64,000 bases of DNA from Acholeplasmataceae bacterium UBA6150 (GTDB lineage: Bacteria > Bacillota_I > Bacilli_A > Acholeplasmatales > UBA5453). This document shows, in pieces, positions 17,220 to 26,842 of this stretch (positions are counted from its first letter, which is position 1; the number at the start of each line of letters is the position of its first letter). The notes beneath the pieces are model-generated. The model searched no databases. It worked only from the letters and a program-made list of their open reading frames with translations, and had not been told where the DNA came from. A program made the position numbers and the translations under genes. Where the stretch lies: contig DIUU01000014.1 in assembly GCA_002423145.1 (NCBI GenBank), positions 1 through 64,000 of the forward strand. The letters are read 5' to 3'.

Positions 17220-18430
17220 CCCAAGACCCCCATCCCTTTTTGAATGATTGGATGTGCCATGTAGGCATTCATCACATCTTTGGATAAATAGGCATTGGTC
17301 ATCAACAATTCTAAGCCTTTATCTAAAGCGTAGTCTCGTTTTGAAATCCAAGTACCATTTTCATAATTATAAGATCCCACCAAACCATACTTGCCCCAAA
17401 GTTGTGGTTTACTTGCCATATCTAAGATGGCTGGTAAACAAATCTCAGGTGCGATAGGTAAACTGCCCACCATCGCCGAGGGCGATATGGTGCCGTTGGT
17501 ATAGAATTTACCCGAAAGGTTTGGTAATGCATTCGCAACATAATACCCGGTTGGTGTGTACCCAGCCGTTAAACCAAAACTATACTTGTTAAATGTTTTG
17601 TAGGTTTTTTGGTGTCTTAAGCAAAAAGCACGGTGTGCGTAGGTAGCCTGTTTGGCATTTTCAAACCAGTTAATCCCTGTGTCATCGACGATATTTTTCA
17701 AATCTAACCACGCCAGTGGAAATTGGTAGACAAATAAGGTATTGCCTGGGGTAATGATGAATTTGTGTTGTTGATACGATTTATAGATACGGTCAAAGCC
17801 CTGATACAAAGCCCTTGACTCGTTGTTGTCATGGTGAAGTCCAGCAATCATGACATACATCATGAGTTGTTCAGCAAACATCCCCCAGTGGTGGATAAAG
17901 CCAGGTTTACCATGGACATAATCGCCATCTTTATCGGGATTATAGGCCATGTATAGTCGCTTTTTACCCTCATGGGTATGGAATAACATGGAAAAATCAA
18001 CACGTTCGATGATTTCCTGGGCTAATCGATGAATGATTGGATCGTCAAAATAGGCATCCACCGTGATGACGCCATTCAGTGCGAGGGCGGTATCGATGGT
18101 AGAATACTCACAATGTCCAAACCGTTTACCCGTATGAATGTCAATGAAATGCGCGAAAAACCCGCGGTGATGACTCACGTGGTCTTTCAATGTAATGAGT
18201 GTTTTTTTGATTTTTTCGATGGCTTTGGTTCGAGAGATATAACCATAGGCATCGCCTACAACATAGGCAGATAATGTAAATCCAACCGAAGCGATGGATG
18301 CGACATCCTTTTTTTCAGTATGGTCTACAGTCATCCCATAGCCTGTTTCTTGTTCATTAAAATTGGTTTCAGCCATGAAAAAATCAAACGCTTTTTTTTG
18401 AATCTGCTCAATGAGCTCTAGTGGTTTCAT
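17195..18430 (-). CDS. Cytoplasmic GH144-type beta-1,2-glucanase/sophorohydrolase
   Basis: A 411-residue (alpha/alpha)6 protein of the Glycoamylase/GH144 family without signal peptide. It shares with the lipoprotein at 18534 the blocks ETGYGMTVD, SIASVGFTLSAY, HRGFFAHFIDIHTGKR, STIDTALALNG, a HWGMFAEQLMMYV segment and a late GSYNYENGTWI/ALDKGLEL stretch. GH144 members are endo-beta-1,2-glucanases or exo-acting sophorohydrolases. A cytoplasmic position next to GH3 and GH94 favours trimming of imported oligosaccharides (inference). AGGAG precedes ATG 18430. It is the first gene of operon B, with its own promoter and LacI-type operator. Confidence 0.82.
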   Translation of the reverse strand: MKPLELIEQIQKKAFDFFMAETNFNEQETGYGMTVDHTEKKDVASIASVGFTLSAYVVGDAYGYISRTKAIEKIKKTLITLKDHVSHHRGFFAHFIDIHTGKRFGHCEYSTIDTALALNGVITVDAYFDDPIIHRLAQEIIERVDFSMLFHTHEGKKRLYMAYNPDKDGDYVHGKPGFIHHWGMFAEQLMMYVMIAGLHHDNNESRALYQGFDRIYKSYQQHKFIITPGNTLFVYQFPLAWLDLKNIVDDTGINWFENAKQATYAHRAFCLRHQKTYKTFNKYSFGLTAGYTPTGYYVANALPNLSGKFYTNGTISPSAMVGSLPIAPEICLPAILDMASKPQLWGKYGLVGSYNYENGTWISKRDYALDKGLELLMTNAYLSKDVMNAYMAHPIIQKGMGVLGWKTSEKQ

Positions 18431-18449
18431 AATCTACTCCTGGTTAAAA

Positions 18450-18462
18450 TTGAAACGTTTAA
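18450..18462. promoter_or_regulatory. LacI-type operator of operon B
   Basis: TTGAAACGTTTAA has a perfect core AAACGTTT (18453-18460). It starts 9 bases downstream of the -10 box, where a bound repressor would block initiation. The same half-site TTGAAA occurs twice upstream of the LacI gene. Confidence 0.65.
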
Positions 18463-18470
18463 CCTCATAT

Positions 18471-18499
18471 ATTTTACCCCAAATCCCTAGGGTTTTCAA
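18471..18499 (-). promoter_or_regulatory. Promoter of operon B
   Basis: On the minus strand, -35 TTGAAA (18494-18499), a 17-base spacer and -10 TAAAAT (18471-18476). The -35 lies in the loop and inner arm of the hairpin at 18485-18513. Confidence 0.65.
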
Positions 18500-18513
18500 C
18501 TAAAACCCTAGGG
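18485..18513. terminator. Strong hairpin after the GH144 lipoprotein gene
   Basis: CCCTAGGGTTTT (18485-18496) and AAAACCCTAGGG (18502-18513) pair perfectly over 12 bases with a 5-base loop. No U-run follows on the minus strand (ATTTGGGG), so it may be a weak terminator or an mRNA-stabilising 3' end. Confidence 0.6.
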
Positions 18514-18533
18514 GTTATTGGGTATTTCTTAAC

Positions 18534-19871
18534 TCATTCGACTTTGGTAAATCCAAGGTTTTCTAAACCCACTTCAATATAATCAATTTCCATAAAAATC
18601 TTCCAAACCATGCCAGACATGTAGTTTTCTAACATGACGAGTGAAATCCCTTTATCGATGCCAATGATATCATTAGCGAACCACCCATTGACACTGACCG
18701 TGAGGTTATAGGCGTCTTTAAATCCATATTTACTATAGAATTGTGGGAAAGTGCGATAGTTTTTCATCGCGTTGATGGCTGCTTCTGGTTTAAATACGAT
18801 TGACCCAATCGCACCGTAAGCAGGTACTGTACCATCGTTGAAATGGGCATTGCCTGCCGAAGGTCCACTGCCGTAATTACCGCGATACCCATTCGGTCCA
18901 TCGGCTGCAGACATGCCCCATGAATTTTCATGGATGCCTGGGTGAATGGCTGTGAGGGTTTTCGCGAAAGCAATCGCTGCTTCTGTGGCGTGAACACTGT
19001 TTGTAAACCAGTTAAACCCTTGTGCATCGTTGTGTTTTTCAAAATCAATCCACGCGTGCGAGTATTGATGTGTGAATAAACTACCAGTATGGGTTGAATA
19101 GAATGCGCCATATGCGGGGGTGGTTGAATGTAATGTCGAGGATAGTTTCATGCGGTTATACGCACTTTTCCCCACAGGGAAGGTTGGGCTACCTGCTGCC
19201 AACACATACAACATCAATTGTTCGGCATAACCGTCCCAATGGCCTTCAAAACCACGTTCTGGCCAATAGCCCATATAGAATCGGCTTTGGCTAGCATCGT
19301 AATACCAGTTCCATTCAATGGCTTCGTATAATTCACGTGATAATTTTTCTGTTCTACCACCAAAATAACGACCGGCAGTGAGTGCCCCATTAATGAATAG
19401 TGCTGTATCGATGATCGATACTTCACTTTCCCAAACGCGTGCCCCGGTTCTCATATCCATGAAGTGGAAAAAGAACCCATGACGTCTGTCAAGATTAGAC
19501 ATGGACACGAGTGTTTGATACGCCCGTTCTTCGCCTTCTTCTCTGGTTATAAAGCCATTTTCAATACCAATGGGAATCGCTGTTAATCCAAATCCAACCG
19601 AGGCGATCGAGGCGACTGACCCAATTTGATTGGTATTGGTATGGTAGCGGTCAGGGATTAACCCATAACCCGCTTGGGTGGTGTTTGTATTTTGTGTTTC
19701 CCAAAAGAAATCAAATGCCAATTCAAGTTCCTCTAAAACAACGGGGTCGACATTTTGCCTAACTTCTGTACGGTACAGTTTTGTATTCACGGGGAATAAT
19801 TCTTTGTTCGTACACCCGTACAAGCCTGAAATTGCCAATAAGGCTAAAGCAATTAAAATGATTTTTTTCAT
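18534..19871 (-). CDS. GH144 beta-1,2-glucanase lipoprotein (extracellular)
   Basis: A 445-residue surface lipoprotein. The signal peptide ends in a lipobox LYGC with Cys20 as the lipidation site; the rest is a GH144/Glycoamylase (alpha/alpha)6 domain. Matching blocks to the cytoplasmic paralogue are AGYGLIPDRY, SIASVGFGL, RRHGFFFHFMDMRTGAR, VSIIDTALFINGAL, HWDGYAEQLMLYV, NSWGMSAADGP and FNDGTVPAYG. Its role is to cut long beta-1,2-glucan at the membrane surface for uptake (inference from family and location). It starts 3 bases after the permease stop and is the last gene of operon A. Endo versus exo action cannot be told from the sequence. Confidence 0.85.
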   Translation of the reverse strand: MKKIILIALALLAISGLYGCTNKELFPVNTKLYRTEVRQNVDPVVLEELELAFDFFWETQNTNTTQAGYGLIPDRYHTNTNQIGSVASIASVGFGLTAIPIGIENGFITREEGEERAYQTLVSMSNLDRRHGFFFHFMDMRTGARVWESEVSIIDTALFINGALTAGRYFGGRTEKLSRELYEAIEWNWYYDASQSRFYMGYWPERGFEGHWDGYAEQLMLYVLAAGSPTFPVGKSAYNRMKLSSTLHSTTPAYGAFYSTHTGSLFTHQYSHAWIDFEKHNDAQGFNWFTNSVHATEAAIAFAKTLTAIHPGIHENSWGMSAADGPNGYRGNYGSGPSAGNAHFNDGTVPAYGAIGSIVFKPEAAINAMKNYRTFPQFYSKYGFKDAYNLTVSVNGWFANDIIGIDKGISLVMLENYMSGMVWKIFMEIDYIEVGLENLGFTKVE

Positions 19872-19873
19872 AA

Positions 19874-20797
19874 TTATTCTCCTGTGATGCCGGTCTTTTC
19901 GACCCCTTCAACGAACCAGCGTTGCATCGTGAAGTAAACGATAATCATCGGCAAGATGATGAGCAATGTCGCCGCCAGACGGACGCCTTCATTGAGCATG
20001 ACTAAGTTTTGATTCCCCCCCGATACCGCTTGGTATTCAGATACGAAATTCGCTAACTTAAGCTGTAAATTGGCACTGCTGGAATCCAAGAATAAACTCG
20101 ATATATAGGTTTCATTCCAATACCATACCAATCCAAACAAGAAACTGGTAATGTAGGCAGGAATCGATAGTGGTACAGCCATTTTAAAGAATATATACCC
20201 TTGGCTAGCCCCATCGATTTCAGCGGCTTCATTGAGTGATTTTGGAATCATTCTGAAGAATTGATAAAATATTAAAATGAAGATGGCTGAATTGAGACCT
20301 TGACCGAATAGTGCCGGTAATATGATTGAAAATGGTGTTCTATATAAATACAATCTAAAGAACATGACATACCGTGGAATCATATACACTTGGGGTGGAA
20401 TGATGAATGTCAATAACACCAAAACCAACCAGATCTTTTTAAATTTAAAATTGAACGTGGCGAATCCATAGCCAATCAACGACGTGATGGCGGTTTGAAT
20501 TAAAGCTGGTAATAACGTCACGAGCAAGCTCTTATAGAAGGTATCAAAATAGTTTAATACTTTAAAAGCACTTTGATAGTTGCCCATATAAAACTCTGAA
20601 GGAATCCAGTTGATCATCGGATTGATGATATCACTTTGACTCTTCAAACTATTGGATATCATATACAACATCGGATACAAATAGACAAATCCAATCGATA
20701 TCAATAATACATATATGGTGACTTTAAATAAAATACCGTCGGTGAAGTGTCTACCTAAAAAGAATTTTTGAATGGCTGCTTTACGATTTTGCATCAT
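19874..20797 (-). CDS. Carbohydrate ABC transporter permease, MalG type (transporter 2)
   Basis: A ~307-residue permease with six predicted membrane segments. The EAA loop EAAEIDGASQGYIFFKMAVP docks the ATPase. The SNSLKSQSDI motif after the first helix is typical of MalG/LacG partners. ATG 20797 is chosen, with AGGAGG 5 bases upstream, overlapping the stop of the MalF-type partner. It pairs with the gene at 20797-21672. Confidence 0.9.
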   Translation of the reverse strand: MMQNRKAAIQKFFLGRHFTDGILFKVTIYVLLISIGFVYLYPMLYMISNSLKSQSDIINPMINWIPSEFYMGNYQSAFKVLNYFDTFYKSLLVTLLPALIQTAITSLIGYGFATFNFKFKKIWLVLVLLTFIIPPQVYMIPRYVMFFRLYLYRTPFSIILPALFGQGLNSAIFILIFYQFFRMIPKSLNEAAEIDGASQGYIFFKMAVPLSIPAYITSFLFGLVWYWNETYISSLFLDSSSANLQLKLANFVSEYQAVSGGNQNLVMLNEGVRLAATLLIILPMIIVYFTMQRWFVEGVEKTGITGE

Positions 20798-21672
20798 CAA
20801 ACCCTCCTTTTAGGGTTCTTGGTTCTAAACAAGAACGCTACCAATCCAATGGTAATGAATACGATGAGGGCGTATAGCCAAGCCATCGCCGATGCCATCC
20901 CAAACCCGGTTACGGTATTGAACATATTGGATTTGATGGATAAAATGACTTTATTCTCAGAGAACGTGGTCAATAAGACAATGGTATAGATGGTATTGAC
21001 GAAAATCAGACTCGATAGAGAAGGCATCGTAATCTTCCAAAACGATTGCCACGGTCCGGCACCATCGATTTGTGCTGCTTCATATATTTGACCATCGATT
21101 TTTTGTAATCCCGCGATGAAAATCAAGATTTGTACGCCACTGAACCAAAAGATAATGATGATTTGGGAGAATAAATCTACGATGGGTTTAGCCAGTCCTG
21201 GACTCAACGTGGATTGGATGATGGTGATGAATCCGTAGGAATCAAAAATGTTGGTACCACCAGCCCCTTGTGAGATGAGCTCATTGATGACTGGCCCTGA
21301 AGATATGATGACCGGTAAGAAAAATATCGATCTAAAAATGCCTCTACCCTTGATCTTTTGATTTAACAATAACGCAATCAAAATGGAAAACACAACGATG
21401 ACGGGAATTTGTAATAACATTTGTTGTAAAAACTCGGTTACTGCTTCAACAAAAACAAACCCTTGTTCGATTTGGAATATCTTTAAATAGTTATCAAAAC
21501 CCACGAATGTGGTCCGAATCCCGTTGGCGGTAAATCTGACTTCGTTTAAACTGTAAAAGATCGAGGTGAGTAACGGATAAACCATGAAAATGATGAATCC
21601 GACAATCCAAACCCCAATGAAGGTGTACCCATAGATATTCTCACGGGTGGCTCTCGCTATTGGTTTTTTCAT
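20797..21672 (-). CDS. Carbohydrate ABC transporter permease, MalF/LplB type (transporter 2)
   Basis: A 291-residue permease with six predicted membrane segments, beginning YTFIGVWIVGFIIFMVYPLL. The EAA loop is YEAAQIDGAGPWQSFWKITM. It overlaps the DUF5696 gene by 4 bases, so the second permease pair is translationally linked to that protein rather than to either binding protein. GGAGG lies upstream of ATG 21672. Its ATPase is not in the window. Confidence 0.9.
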   Translation of the reverse strand: MKKPIARATRENIYGYTFIGVWIVGFIIFMVYPLLTSIFYSLNEVRFTANGIRTTFVGFDNYLKIFQIEQGFVFVEAVTEFLQQMLLQIPVIVVFSILIALLLNQKIKGRGIFRSIFFLPVIISSGPVINELISQGAGGTNIFDSYGFITIIQSTLSPGLAKPIVDLFSQIIIIFWFSGVQILIFIAGLQKIDGQIYEAAQIDGAGPWQSFWKITMPSLSSLIFVNTIYTIVLLTTFSENKVILSIKSNMFNTVTGFGMASAMAWLYALIVFITIGLVAFLFRTKNPKRRV

Positions 21673-23939
21673 AGGAGACCTCCTGCTTGGATCGATAATT
21701 TAACCCCATCTTTAACAACGATGTAGTTTTTCGGTAAAACGACACGACCTTCTGCTAACACCAAGGTATTGAGATAGTTGACATAAATGGTGGTTTGATC
21801 TTCATAGGTGATTTTCACAACCCCATCTTGTAAAACCTCACGCGATTCGATGGTTTGACCTGAAACAAACGATAACGCCCCATTGACGAATGCATAATAG
21901 GTGAGGATGGCTGGTTGTAAATCATCGAATTTAGACGTATAAATGTGTCTTAACGCCGTATCTTGAAGACGTTTAGAAGACTCATTCGTAACGATGAACG
22001 ATAAATTCACACCGAAATCAATGCTTCTTAAGAGTTGATTTCTCGCATAATCATAGAAATTGGCGTTAGAACCATACAAGTCCATCGCACCTTTCAATAC
22101 GATTGGAATGAATGGTACAGTATCACTGAAGGATAAATATTGACTTGAATACATCGGCATATCAAAATACGCATCCATGTTACCCCAAAGGTAAGCATAG
22201 GCATCGTATAAAGCCGTTTGGATGGTAACATCCGCCAACATCTCATTAAAGATCGATATGGCGTCATTTAACCCGACCCCTGTACCATAATCGGCATACA
22301 GTGTATTGCCTAAAGACCTCACTGCGAGCCCATCGACATCATAGCTCGATAGTCGGTTGACGGTGGATTCAAAACTCGATTTTACTTTCGAGTGTTTTAA
22401 TAAGTATCGGTTGTGGTCTAACTCAACAAAACGATAACTTTGCTCGTTTATTTTTTTAGCTAAATCGGTAAACCCTTGGTAATCATTGGATCGACTGCTC
22501 GCTTTTAAAGCGTCTGTGATGAAATAGAAGGCTGCTGCTTCTTGCTTCAACGCTTCGATGTCCTTCGCAGTACCCAAACGGTTGGATAATCCCCCATAGG
22601 TAGGTCCATCCCAGCTTGCACCTGTATTCGTAAAGCCATCATAAGCTATAACAATGCGGCTGATATCACTCGATAAGGATTGAACCATAGACCTCAGTTG
22701 TTTAACGGTGGTCATGGTGATGGTATCTGAAAATAAGATACCGTCTTTTTTAACCAAACCAATCGATTCTAATTTGAGTGGGATGTCTCTTACTTGACTG
22801 GATTGTTGTGGTAATTGATCGTTTTCAATCAATTGAGCGCGGTATGCTTTAGCCATACCGACATAATTGGCGTTATCACCAGTCAATGGTTGATAACGTA
22901 TTTTAATGTCCATCGGATTACGATTTTCTTGCATCAAGGTAATGACATTACCTGCTTTATCAATCGGTTGATTGTATATTCTGCGGTAAATAAACTCTGT
23001 GAATATCGCGTTATATGGGGTTAAATTACCTGCATAATTGATGGTCAATACACCATTTTCTGCCCCAGATTCGATGGTTGCGAGCATGGCGTTTTGATTG
23101 ATACCATGAACAAAACCAAATACGGGTGCGTACAATTGTGTCCCTTCACTGATCAATCGATTGAGATTGCTTTCGGTATTGAAGGAGAGATTAGGTGAAT
23201 AAAATTCTTTGGTATACGGGTTAATTTGAGCTGCAGCTTGATATCGAACCAAAGCCCCAACCCCATCGGGAACAAACATATACCCTGGGATGGTATCTTC
23301 TTTGACTGCACCTAAATACGGATAAACATAGATGGATGCGATTTTAAAGTTATTCGGTTCTAAAATCGATTCATTGGGAATTTCCACGAAAATGCCTTCA
23401 CTTAAAAACTGTACCTTTAGGGTCACAGTAATACGTGATGTTCCAAATCGAATGGTAGATTCAAACCCATTATCGATGATAAGGGTAGTTTTACTCGTAT
23501 TATCCGAAAGAATAAATTCTTCGGTTCGTGCGTTATTCGCGGTATTGGTATTGTAAGAATATATATGAATCGCACTGCGAACACGGCGTTGCCAGTTATT
23601 CGATAACCCCGAGGTTGCGTAATCGATTGTACTTGAAAATAAGTAACCAGCCTCGTTTTCAATCATGAATGAGAGTGAACTCATATCCAAATATACATTC
23701 CCTAGTTCTGTAGGAATCACGGTATGTTCCGGGTCAATCGTATAAGGGGATACAGCTGTGGTTAAATCATCCATTTGTGTATAACGATTGGACGGGATGT
23801 AATCGGTCAGTTGGGAAAAACTTGGTAATGGCTGATCGATTGAGGTGATGATGGCGGAATCTATCGCGAGTTTAATACCAAAACCGAGGAGAACCATGGA
23901 TAGCACAATCCAAAGTTTTAAGATGACTTGTTTAGACAC
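21669..23939 (-). CDS. DUF5696 membrane-anchored extracellular protein
   Basis: A 756-residue protein with one N-terminal membrane anchor (residues ~8-28) and no lipobox. After it come a beta-rich region (~45-230) and the family signature PGYMFVPDGVGALVRYQ near residue 220. The C-terminal half looks like a barrel, with DISRIVIAYDGFTNTGASWD, FITDALKASSRS and FVELDHNRYLLK. The shape suggests a glycoside-hydrolase-like or carbohydrate-binding fold, but no catalytic pair can be named; the function is unknown. The start is GTG at 23939 with GGAGGTGAT upstream, overlapping the YIP1 gene by 8 bases. Such proteins travel with MalFG permeases, giant binding proteins and YIP1 proteins in Firmicutes. 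Confidence 0.75.
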   Translation of the reverse strand: MSKQVILKLWIVLSMVLLGFGIKLAIDSAIITSIDQPLPSFSQLTDYIPSNRYTQMDDLTTAVSPYTIDPEHTVIPTELGNVYLDMSSLSFMIENEAGYLFSSTIDYATSGLSNNWQRRVRSAIHIYSYNTNTANNARTEEFILSDNTSKTTLIIDNGFESTIRFGTSRITVTLKVQFLSEGIFVEIPNESILEPNNFKIASIYVYPYLGAVKEDTIPGYMFVPDGVGALVRYQAAAQINPYTKEFYSPNLSFNTESNLNRLISEGTQLYAPVFGFVHGINQNAMLATIESGAENGVLTINYAGNLTPYNAIFTEFIYRRIYNQPIDKAGNVITLMQENRNPMDIKIRYQPLTGDNANYVGMAKAYRAQLIENDQLPQQSSQVRDIPLKLESIGLVKKDGILFSDTITMTTVKQLRSMVQSLSSDISRIVIAYDGFTNTGASWDGPTYGGLSNRLGTAKDIEALKQEAAAFYFITDALKASSRSNDYQGFTDLAKKINEQSYRFVELDHNRYLLKHSKVKSSFESTVNRLSSYDVDGLAVRSLGNTLYADYGTGVGLNDAISIFNEMLADVTIQTALYDAYAYLWGNMDAYFDMPMYSSQYLSFSDTVPFIPIVLKGAMDLYGSNANFYDYARNQLLRSIDFGVNLSFIVTNESSKRLQDTALRHIYTSKFDDLQPAILTYYAFVNGALSFVSGQTIESREVLQDGVVKITYEDQTTIYVNYLNTLVLAEGRVVLPKNYIVVKDGVKLSIQAGGLL

Positions 23940-25950
23940 GGTAAATCACCTCCTTGATGATGGAAACCACAAAGTCCCACACTTGACCTATAAAAGCATA
24001 AATGAGTAAGCCCATCAAGACAAGAATCATCATCCCAAAAATGATGAGGAGGATGCTCTTAATGGTTTCAAATAGGGAATAATTGTGTACTTCTTTTAAA
24101 GTATAGATGAATAAAAATAGCGTATAATACAAGACCACTTGGTGATAGAACGTATAAATAAATGCCTCATTATACGTCAAGAAGTGTGAAAGTATGGTCA
24201 TGATCGGAATGAATAAAATGAATGGGATGAGGGCGTATGTAGATACCACGAACACATCTTTGAATCGGCCTTCCCCATCTGAGAATGTGGATACCAAATA
24301 ATTGACGACCACGTACAACCCAAAAATGGTTAATACCAAACTGAGTTCTTGAATGAGATTCCCTACAAAATGATTTCTAAATAAGAATCCCGATAAATAC
24401 ATATCGGCTAAATATACTAAAATGAATGTCACTAAAACCATGACACCAGATAAATAACCACCACGATTTTCCCGTTTAACATAGTAGACCAAATCTCCGG
24501 GTTTCTTAAAGATTTGTTTGGTCAATCCAATTTGTGAGACAATTTCAATTTTTTTAAAGGTATCTATTTTGGTTTTAATGGTTTGATAATATGGTAGATA
24601 GATGACACTCTTTTTCGATACTTTATAAATCACAAATAAACTCAAAGCGATGATGACCCATGTTACCAAGTGGGTTTGAATCGCGACATTTCGAATTTCC
24701 CAATATGCATTGGAATACCCTGCCAAATCCTTCGCTTCAAAGAACGCAGCCAAAGCGGCTTGATAATTGCCTTCTTTAACCAAGGCTTCTCCTAACGCTG
24801 CGTGGGCGAGTGCGAAACCTGTATTTTGTCTTAAAATTTCTTCCCAGATGGGTTTAGATTCCAAATAACGGCCATCGTTGTATAAGGTGACTGCTTCATG
24901 AACTAAATCCACGAATACCGTTCTTTGGTAAATTTGAATGTTGTTATATATACGGTCTAGGACGTATAAATTACCTGCCTCATCGGTGACGATCCCCGAT
25001 GGGGCATTGGTTAACCCCAAGGTTTGTTTCATCGAACTGTCTTTGGTATTGAATTGGAATAATAATCGACCATTGGCGTCGTATTCATAAATATCGCCAT
25101 TGGTTGACACCATATAAATATAGTTTTCTTGGTTCATCCAAATGTCTGACAGTGGTGTTGTTGGGTATCTCGTGTCACCTAATAAGGTATTAACACCTGA
25201 AATATTCAGACGTTTGAAAGATTGATTGAAGTTGATATTGGTTGTTAATATCGATCCCTTTTGACCCAAAGCCACATTGGTTGGCGAAGGTGGTAAAGAG
25301 GAAGCCAAATCAGAGTCCTTTACAAATAGGTTGTATAAGAACTTTCTAAAACTAATTGAAACACTGTTGATCCCCAGATAACCAACAAATTCACCTGCAT
25401 AGTTGAGTTGGATAATCCCTGAAGTGGACCCTTCACCGACGACATAAATCGCGTCATTTGAACCCACGACGACTTTAATTGGTAAAAAGGCGTTGTTCAC
25501 ACCAAAAATCGGTGAGGTCGGTTTGGTTATACGATTTTCAATGGTTTTACTTGGAATATCGATGATAAATACGGTTCTCGCATCTTTATCGGCGACGTAT
25601 AATTTCGTTCCTTGAACAAATACACCCATCGGTGTGATGAATTCTGGTGATTCAAAAGTATCGATGATTGACCCATTTATTTCAACCCATAATACCCGTT
25701 TATTACCGGTATCGGCGATGAATAGCTGGTTATCTTTTTGATACAAATCTTGTGGCGATGTCAAACCCAATTGATTGAGTGTTCCTACAGGAATATACGC
25801 TGTTTGGGTTTGAACCAAACGATTGTATTCACCCAAGGTATAGGTGTTGTATGGAATCCCTGTCGTGGCTTGGTTAGCCTTCGTTTGAATTTGACCCATC
25901 ATGAAGGATAAACCCAAGAGGATACAAATCAGCATAATGACTTTTTTCAT
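23932..25950 (-). CDS. NHL-propeller / TPR / YIP1-domain membrane protein
   Basis: A 672-residue protein. It has a signal peptide (1-26), NHL-type beta-propeller repeats (~45-340, with LYQKDNQLFIADTGNKRVLW, GTKLYVADKDARTVFI and AGNLYVLDRIYNNIQIY), a tetratricopeptide pair (~350-410, SKPIWEEILRQNTGFALAHA), one membrane helix (~428-442), a cytoplasmic linker with KKPGDLVYYVKRENRGG, and a C-terminal YIP1 domain with five hydrophobic helices (~485-665). The outward propeller probably contacts substrate or the binding protein, while the YIP1 part sits in the membrane; the exact job is unknown. GGAGG precedes ATG 25950. Lies between two permease pairs in operon A. Confidence 0.75.
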   Translation of the reverse strand: MKKVIMLICILLGLSFMMGQIQTKANQATTGIPYNTYTLGEYNRLVQTQTAYIPVGTLNQLGLTSPQDLYQKDNQLFIADTGNKRVLWVEINGSIIDTFESPEFITPMGVFVQGTKLYVADKDARTVFIIDIPSKTIENRITKPTSPIFGVNNAFLPIKVVVGSNDAIYVVGEGSTSGIIQLNYAGEFVGYLGINSVSISFRKFLYNLFVKDSDLASSLPPSPTNVALGQKGSILTTNINFNQSFKRLNISGVNTLLGDTRYPTTPLSDIWMNQENYIYMVSTNGDIYEYDANGRLLFQFNTKDSSMKQTLGLTNAPSGIVTDEAGNLYVLDRIYNNIQIYQRTVFVDLVHEAVTLYNDGRYLESKPIWEEILRQNTGFALAHAALGEALVKEGNYQAALAAFFEAKDLAGYSNAYWEIRNVAIQTHLVTWVIIALSLFVIYKVSKKSVIYLPYYQTIKTKIDTFKKIEIVSQIGLTKQIFKKPGDLVYYVKRENRGGYLSGVMVLVTFILVYLADMYLSGFLFRNHFVGNLIQELSLVLTIFGLYVVVNYLVSTFSDGEGRFKDVFVVSTYALIPFILFIPIMTILSHFLTYNEAFIYTFYHQVVLYYTLFLFIYTLKEVHNYSLFETIKSILLIIFGMMILVLMGLLIYAFIGQVWDFVVSIIKEVIYRV

Positions 25951-25960
25951 GGGTGGCCTC

Positions 25961-26833
25961 CTACTTAATCCCTGAGTGAGCCATGGTGTTCATGACTTTA
26001 CTTTGCAGGAAGATGAATATGATTAAGTTGGGTAAGAACATGATCAAACTCGCTGCCGCACTCATCCCAATCCCAACCACTTGGTTGGATGAAGATGATA
26101 GTGTCGACATATAGTAAGCAAATGTTCTTAAACTGTCTGAGTTGATGTAGGTGGCTGACACATCGGCGTTATTCCAAACCGATTGGAAGGACAATATGGC
26201 GATGGTCGCGAGTGCCGGTTTAATCAGTGGTAGAATGATTTTTAAGTAAATGGTAAAGTGCGTTGCGCCATCGATTTTCGCTGCTTCAATGAGTTCATTT
26301 GGAATTTGATCAATGAACTGTTTGATTAAGAACAACCCAATCGGGACTGCAAGCGCTGGGATGATGTGTACCCAAAAGGTGTCAACCAAGCCAAAACTTT
26401 CGGTAATGATGTATCTTGGTATGATCACCGCTGTACCCACAAACATCATCGCGACGGTATTGATTTCAGACAATACACGACTGATATGAAATTTCATTTT
26501 GGATAGTGCATACCCTGTAATACTGCTTAAGAATATCGATAAGAATACAACCAATAGTGTAATCACGATTGAGTTGAATAAATATCTAGATACAGGAATT
26601 CCTGTTGTCGTCGATGCTTGAAAGAGTTCGATGAAGTTATCCCATGTAGGTCTTTGAACAAAAAATCGAGGTGGGTATTCAATGAGTTCATCAAACGGTT
26701 TAAAAGCATGATTAAAAATGTATGCTAAAGGCAGTACCATGACTGCGGTAAATGGCAACACAAATAGTAAATAAGGCAATTGAGATAGATGAAATTTATC
26801 TGGATTGGTTCTAATGGCTTGAAATTTTGGCAT
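25961..26833 (-). CDS. Carbohydrate ABC transporter permease, MalG type (transporter 1)
   Basis: A ~290-residue permease with six membrane segments. The EAA loop is IEAAKIDGATHFTIYLKIIL, and NHAFKPFDELIEYPP follows the first helix. ATG 26833 is chosen because AGGTGA lies 5 bases upstream; the GTG at 26842 would add three residues. It pairs with the MalF-type gene immediately upstream and sits downstream of the 974-residue binding protein. Confidence 0.9.
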   Translation of the reverse strand: MPKFQAIRTNPDKFHLSQLPYLLFVLPFTAVMVLPLAYIFNHAFKPFDELIEYPPRFFVQRPTWDNFIELFQASTTTGIPVSRYLFNSIVITLLVVFLSIFLSSITGYALSKMKFHISRVLSEINTVAMMFVGTAVIIPRYIITESFGLVDTFWVHIIPALAVPIGLFLIKQFIDQIPNELIEAAKIDGATHFTIYLKIILPLIKPALATIAILSFQSVWNNADVSATYINSDSLRTFAYYMSTLSSSSNQVVGIGMSAAASLIMFLPNLIIFIFLQSKVMNTMAHSGIK

Positions 26834-26842
26834 TTTGATCAC

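Noticed and set aside
18764..19111. 115-residue minus-strand frame in another phase of the GH144 lipoprotein gene
   Set aside because: Same-strand phase shadow; the GH144 frame is unbroken and carries family motifs.
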